Of a DNA stretch of 8,321 nt, positions 5,659 through 8,321 are shown piece after piece. Each line of letters opens with the position of its first letter. Positions within the stretch are counted from its first letter, which is position 1. The position numbers and the translations under genes were made by a program. Source of the stretch: JBJSXF01 sp046086225 (GTDB lineage Bacteria; Actinomycetota; Acidimicrobiia; IMCC26256; PALSA-610); contig JBJSXF010000081.1 of NCBI GenBank assembly GCA_046086225.1, forward strand, positions 1-8,321, written 5' to 3'. A model generated the notes under the pieces. It was not told the DNA's origin. It did no database searches and saw only the letters and a list, made by a program, of their open reading frames with translations.

Positions 5659-6435
5659 ATGCTCGCCGAGAAGCGCCTGCTCATCACCGGGATCGCGACA
5701 CCCGATTCGATTGCCACTGCGACCGCGCGGGCGGCCGTCGCCCTCGGGGCGCGGGTCGTGTGCACGGCGTTCCCCCGCGACCTCGACGCCGCCCGCGAGG
5801 TCATGGCCGAGGTCGACTCCGGGGTCGAGGTCCTCCCCCTCGACCTGTGCGACCGCGACGCAATCGCCGCGGTCAGGGAGCAGATCCACGGCCGGCTCGG
5901 AGAGCTGGACGGCGCGCTGCACGCCGTCGCCTTCGCGCCGCGATCCGCGCTCGGCGGCGACTTCATCGAAGCCGATCCGGCCGACATCGAGCTCGCGTTC
6001 CGCACCAGCGCCTGGACGCTCGCGTCACTGACCGGACTCGTCCGCGACCTCGCGCCGGCATCCGGCGCCTCGGTGGTCGGCCTCGATTTCGACGCGAACG
6101 GTGGCGCCTGGCCCGTGTACAACTGGATGGGCGTCTGCAAAGCGGCGCTGCGGTCGGCCGCCACCTACCTCGCCCGCGACCTCGGCGCCGTCGGGATCCG
6201 GATCAACCTCATCGCGGCCGGCCCGCTCTCGACCCGAGCCGCGAACGGCATCCCGAACTTCGACCGACTCCTCGACGCCTGGGAACGCACCTCGCCGATC
6301 CCGTGGTCGCCCACCGACCCGACCCCGGTCGCCGACACCGCCTGCTTCCTGCTCTCGCACTACGCGCGGGCGATCACCGGCGAGGTCGTGCACGTCGACG
6401 GCGGGTACCACGCCATGGCCGGACCCCGGCCCTGA
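5659..6435 (+). CDS. inhA: NADH-dependent enoyl-ACP reductase, InhA/FabI family
   Basis: A 258-residue divergent short-chain dehydrogenase that reduces the trans-2 double bond of enoyl-ACP, the last step of each type II fatty-acid elongation cycle, in the cytoplasm. The cofactor loop is GIATPDSIA (11-19), matching the GI...SIA signature of FabI/InhA rather than the ordinary SDR GxxxGxG. LDLCDRD is at 61-67 and HAVAFAP at 88-94. GLDFD is at 141-145, and the catalytic YNWMGVCKAAL is at 154-164, with Y154 and K161 equivalent to InhA Tyr158 and Lys165. RINLIAAGPLSTRA (181-194), PIPWSPTDPTPVADT (213-227) and ITGEVVHVDGG (239-249) follow InhA closely. Length is near that of InhA (269). The position of InhA Ser94 is alanine (A89). 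No fabG is adjacent, unlike in mycobacteria. The gene symbol is by family resemblance; a related enoyl reductase-like paralogue cannot be excluded. Confidence 0.85.
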   Translation: MLAEKRLLITGIATPDSIATATARAAVALGARVVCTAFPRDLDAAREVMAEVDSGVEVLPLDLCDRDAIAAVREQIHGRLGELDGALHAVAFAPRSALGGDFIEADPADIELAFRTSAWTLASLTGLVRDLAPASGASVVGLDFDANGGAWPVYNWMGVCKAALRSAATYLARDLGAVGIRINLIAAGPLSTRAANGIPNFDRLLDAWERTSPIPWSPTDPTPVADTACFLLSHYARAITGEVVHVDGGYHAMAGPRP

Positions 6436-6452
6436 CCTGAGCGAGATGCCCT

Positions 6453-6468
6453 TCGCCCCGACGGGCGA
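6453..6468. terminator. Possible hairpin terminator between convergent genes
   Basis: TCGCCC (6453-6458) and GGGCGA (6463-6468) form a perfect 6-bp stem with a 4-base loop. It lies in the 39-base gap between the InhA-like stop and the stop of the opposing beta-propeller gene. There is no T-tract on either side, so it is a weak candidate. An 11-base direct repeat TTCGCCCCGAC occurs at 6452 and 6485. Confidence 0.25.
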
Positions 6469-6474
6469 CGGTGC

Positions 6475-7986
6475 TCAGAGTCCGTTCGCCCCGACCAGGG
6501 GATACGGGCCGCCGGTGTGATGACGGTTCTTCCGCCACTGGGGCCACGCGGGCTTGACCGCAGGCGCTTCCGGCAGCGGGAACGAGGACACCGTCGTCGT
6601 CCCCGCCGTCGGCCGGGTGCCCTTCCAGCTCTGCACGACGAGACGCCAGCCGACGCCCTTGCCGAAGTTCGCCACCGCCGCCGAGTTCTGCATGATGCGG
6701 TTGCGTTCGATCGGCCGGTAGAGCCGCGCCCCGTCCGAACCCCGCAGGAAGTTGAACTCGCCCGTGCCGCCGACGGCGACGTCGTTGACGCCGTTGCCGT
6801 CGAGATCCACCAGGATCGGGGTCGAGAGCAGCTCGACGTGGTACCCCTCGGGCGCGCCGGGCTCCACGCTCCAGAGCACCCGGCCACCGGGACCGATCGC
6901 CCACACCCGACCCTTCGCGCACTTGGCGCAGGCCGCCACGACCACGTCATTGCGGCGATCACCGTTCACGTCACCGATGACGGGTGAGCCGAAGATCGGT
7001 CCGTTGAGCAGGACCGGCCAGCCGGGCAGCGGGGCGCCGTCCTCCACCCGGAAGGCCTTGAGCGTGTTGGTGGCCCATGCATCGCCCGACGGCCCGACCC
7101 CGGTGCCGACCACCACCTCGAACCGTCCGTCGTTACCGATGTCGCCGATAGCCGGGCTCGACTGGAAGATCTGGTGCTGGCACCGGGTCCACAGGATGAG
7201 CGGGCCCATGACCGTGACTCGGATCCGCCGCAACCAGCCCGCCCAGCTCCAACCGCCGCACGGGCCACCCGGACTCGCGTCGCCGCCGAGGAAGATGTCC
7301 TTGCGTCCGATCTTCCCGACGTCGAAGAGCGCCGGCGAATCCCAGATCGTGTCGAGGGTGTCCATCGGGAAGCCGGGGAGCACCCGACCGTTGCGATCGA
7401 CGACGTAGAGCCGGTGGTCGTAGCTACCGAACACGATCTCGCCCCAGCCGTCGCCGTTGACGTCTCCGAACGCAGGCGTACCGACGACGCCGTTCTGCCC
7501 GGCCACCGTCATCGTTCGCACCCGCCACCGGACGGTGCCGTCGGCCCGGAACACGACGACGCCGCCCTGCTGACCATCAACTTCGATGCTGCCCGCACCG
7601 ACCACGATCTCCTTGCGACCGTCCCGATCGATGTCGACGACCGTGGGCGTCGATTCCACTGCGACCGACTGCCCGGGGATCACCTGCACCGATCGGGGCC
7701 AGCCCGGGAGGTCACCGCCGTTCCGTCCGTCGAGCACGTGCACGACCCCGGAGAGATCCGCCGTCACGACATCGGGCCGGCCGTCACCGTTGACATCGGA
7801 GATCACCGGGGACGAGAGGTGAGACGGGCCGATCGGGGTCACCCAGGCCGCAGTCGGGAAGTTCGGTGGGGTCGTCGGGGCCGCCCCCGACGCCGGGACC
7901 CCGAGCCCGGCGAGCACGAGGACGCCGACGACGAGCGCGCGAACGCGCCTGCCTACCTGGAGGTGCGCTCCGCCGTCCCGGGCCAT
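6475..7986 (-). CDS. Secreted FG-GAP/VCBS-repeat beta-propeller protein
   Basis: A 503-residue predicted exported protein. Residues are counted from ATG 7986. It begins with a basic stretch ending GRRVR (12-16), a hydrophobic core (17-30, ALVVGVLVLAGLGV) and a likely signal-peptidase site in PASGAA (31-36). Eight repeats follow, each with a calcium-loop motif of DxDxDG type. They sit at 64 (DVNGDGRPD), 118 (DIDRDGRKE), 175 (DVNGDGWGE), 222 (DVGKIGRKD, degenerate), 282 (DIGNDGRFE), 339 (DVNGDRRND), 394 (DLDGNGVND) and 440 (NFGKGVGWR, lost). Spacing is 46-60 residues, as in integrin-alpha-like propellers. Four cysteines occur at 243, 269, 353 and 356. The C-terminus WPQWRKNRHHTG (481-492) resembles the closing motif of PQQ-like or FG-GAP propellers. 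A longer start is open in frame up to 8112 but would overlap the upstream gene and bury the signal peptide. No clear ribosome site is seen. The role is probably envelope or extracellular binding; the ligand is unknown. Confidence 0.85.
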   Translation of the reverse strand: MARDGGAHLQVGRRVRALVVGVLVLAGLGVPASGAAPTTPPNFPTAAWVTPIGPSHLSSPVISDVNGDGRPDVVTADLSGVVHVLDGRNGGDLPGWPRSVQVIPGQSVAVESTPTVVDIDRDGRKEIVVGAGSIEVDGQQGGVVVFRADGTVRWRVRTMTVAGQNGVVGTPAFGDVNGDGWGEIVFGSYDHRLYVVDRNGRVLPGFPMDTLDTIWDSPALFDVGKIGRKDIFLGGDASPGGPCGGWSWAGWLRRIRVTVMGPLILWTRCQHQIFQSSPAIGDIGNDGRFEVVVGTGVGPSGDAWATNTLKAFRVEDGAPLPGWPVLLNGPIFGSPVIGDVNGDRRNDVVVAACAKCAKGRVWAIGPGGRVLWSVEPGAPEGYHVELLSTPILVDLDGNGVNDVAVGGTGEFNFLRGSDGARLYRPIERNRIMQNSAAVANFGKGVGWRLVVQSWKGTRPTAGTTTVSSFPLPEAPAVKPAWPQWRKNRHHTGGPYPLVGANGL

Positions 7987-8059
7987 GGAGTGTTCATCGG
8001 CACGAATCGCCTCGGTGTTGAGCGATCCGATCCGGGAGTCGTCCGAGCCCGTTCGCGGT

Positions 8060-8321
8060 TCAGGCGACATTCGGGCCGGATTGGTGCGAGGGCCGCCCCG
8101 CCCCCCGAGCATTGATCGCCCGGACCTTGCACGTATATGTCTTCCCGACCGACAAACCGGTCACGACGATCGCCCGTACCAACGGGTTGGCGACCGTCAC
8201 CGACCGGGTCGTGCCACCGTTCGACGACACGCACGCTGCGGTGAACCCGGTGAGCACACTCCCGTTGTTGCCGTTCGGCGTGTACGCCACCCGCAGCTGC
8301 CCGGCCGCAGGCCGGGTCACC
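8060..8321 (-). CDS. Fibronectin type III domain protein, C-terminal fragment
   Basis: The 3' end of a gene running off the right edge, about 87 codons visible. The fragment fits the last FN3 domain of a secreted repeat protein. It has a TPNGNNGSVLTGFTAACVSS strand pair, GGTTRSVTV, the VTGLSVGKTYTCKVRAINARGAG core with the conserved Leu, Tyr and Asn-x-x-Gly, and a short tail. The two cysteines (in AACVSS and YTCKV) are placed to form the disulfide often seen in bacterial versions of this domain. No cell-wall sorting motif is present at the C-terminus. It is transcribed in the same direction as the beta-propeller gene, 73 bases upstream of its ATG, so the two may be co-transcribed as an extracellular pair. 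The N-terminus is not visible. Confidence 0.8.
   Translation of the reverse strand, partial: VTRPAAGQLRVAYTPNGNNGSVLTGFTAACVSSNGGTTRSVTVANPLVRAIVVTGLSVGKTYTCKVRAINARGAGRPSHQSGPNVA

Noticed and set aside
5613..6440. 275-codon plus-strand frame overlapping the InhA-like gene
   Set aside because: Arg/Pro/Gly-rich shift of a well-conserved enzyme frame, so a shadow.
7987..8112. N-terminal extension of the beta-propeller gene to 8112 or to ATG 8070
   Set aside because: It would overlap the end of the FN3 gene and place the signal peptide well inside the protein; ATG 7986 gives a normal export signal.
7174..8115. 313-codon plus-strand open frame opposite the beta-propeller gene
   Set aside because: It mirrors the repeats of the real gene on the other strand and shows no independent domain or ribosome site.

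Overview
The window is GC-rich DNA (roughly two-thirds G+C, judged by eye) from an actinobacterium. The strongest lineage marker is a WhiB-type Fe-S protein, a family essentially confined to Actinobacteria and their phages. An InhA-like enoyl-ACP reductase, a mycobacterial-type thiolase-like protein and frequent GTG/TTG starts agree. I would guess Acidimicrobiia, but that placement is an inference. No RNA genes, insertion sequences, CRISPR arrays or integrases were seen. No gene-free stretch exceeds 300 bases.

Layout, left to right. (1) 25-1164 (+): an NDH-2/AIF-like FAD oxidoreductase whose true start may lie just off the left edge. (2) 1226-2630 (-): a compact three-gene operon read right to left. 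It encodes a NYN (PIN-like) nuclease domain protein, a WhiB-like protein fused to tandem helix-turn-helix (HTH) units, and a small helical protein of unknown function. The last two genes each overlap the gene before them. (3) 2631-2894: the control region between this operon and a divergent gene. It holds a good -35/-10 promoter, a 31-bp imperfect palindrome at the predicted transcription start, an AT-rich block with short palindromes, and a second inverted repeat. (4) 2895-4019 (+): an uncharacterised protein with an N-terminal ribbon-helix-helix (RHH) and C-terminal winged-helix-like units. (5) 4035-5537 (-): a type-1 thiolase-like protein lacking the classical catalytic residues, convergent with the RHH gene. 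(6) 5659-6435 (+): an InhA/FabI enoyl-ACP reductase divergent from the thiolase-like gene. (7) 6475-7986 (-): a secreted FG-GAP/VCBS beta-propeller protein, preceded by the 3' end of a fibronectin type III protein (8060 to the right edge, -).

The flanking genes are ordinary lipid, redox and envelope functions. The part that stands out is 1226-4019: a predicted nuclease, a redox- or nitric-oxide-sensing type of regulator with its own DNA-binding domain, a small partner and a divergent RHH regulator around a palindrome-rich intergenic region. This looks like a self-regulated module, perhaps stress-response, toxin-antitoxin-like or defence-like. Its function cannot be set from sequence alone.
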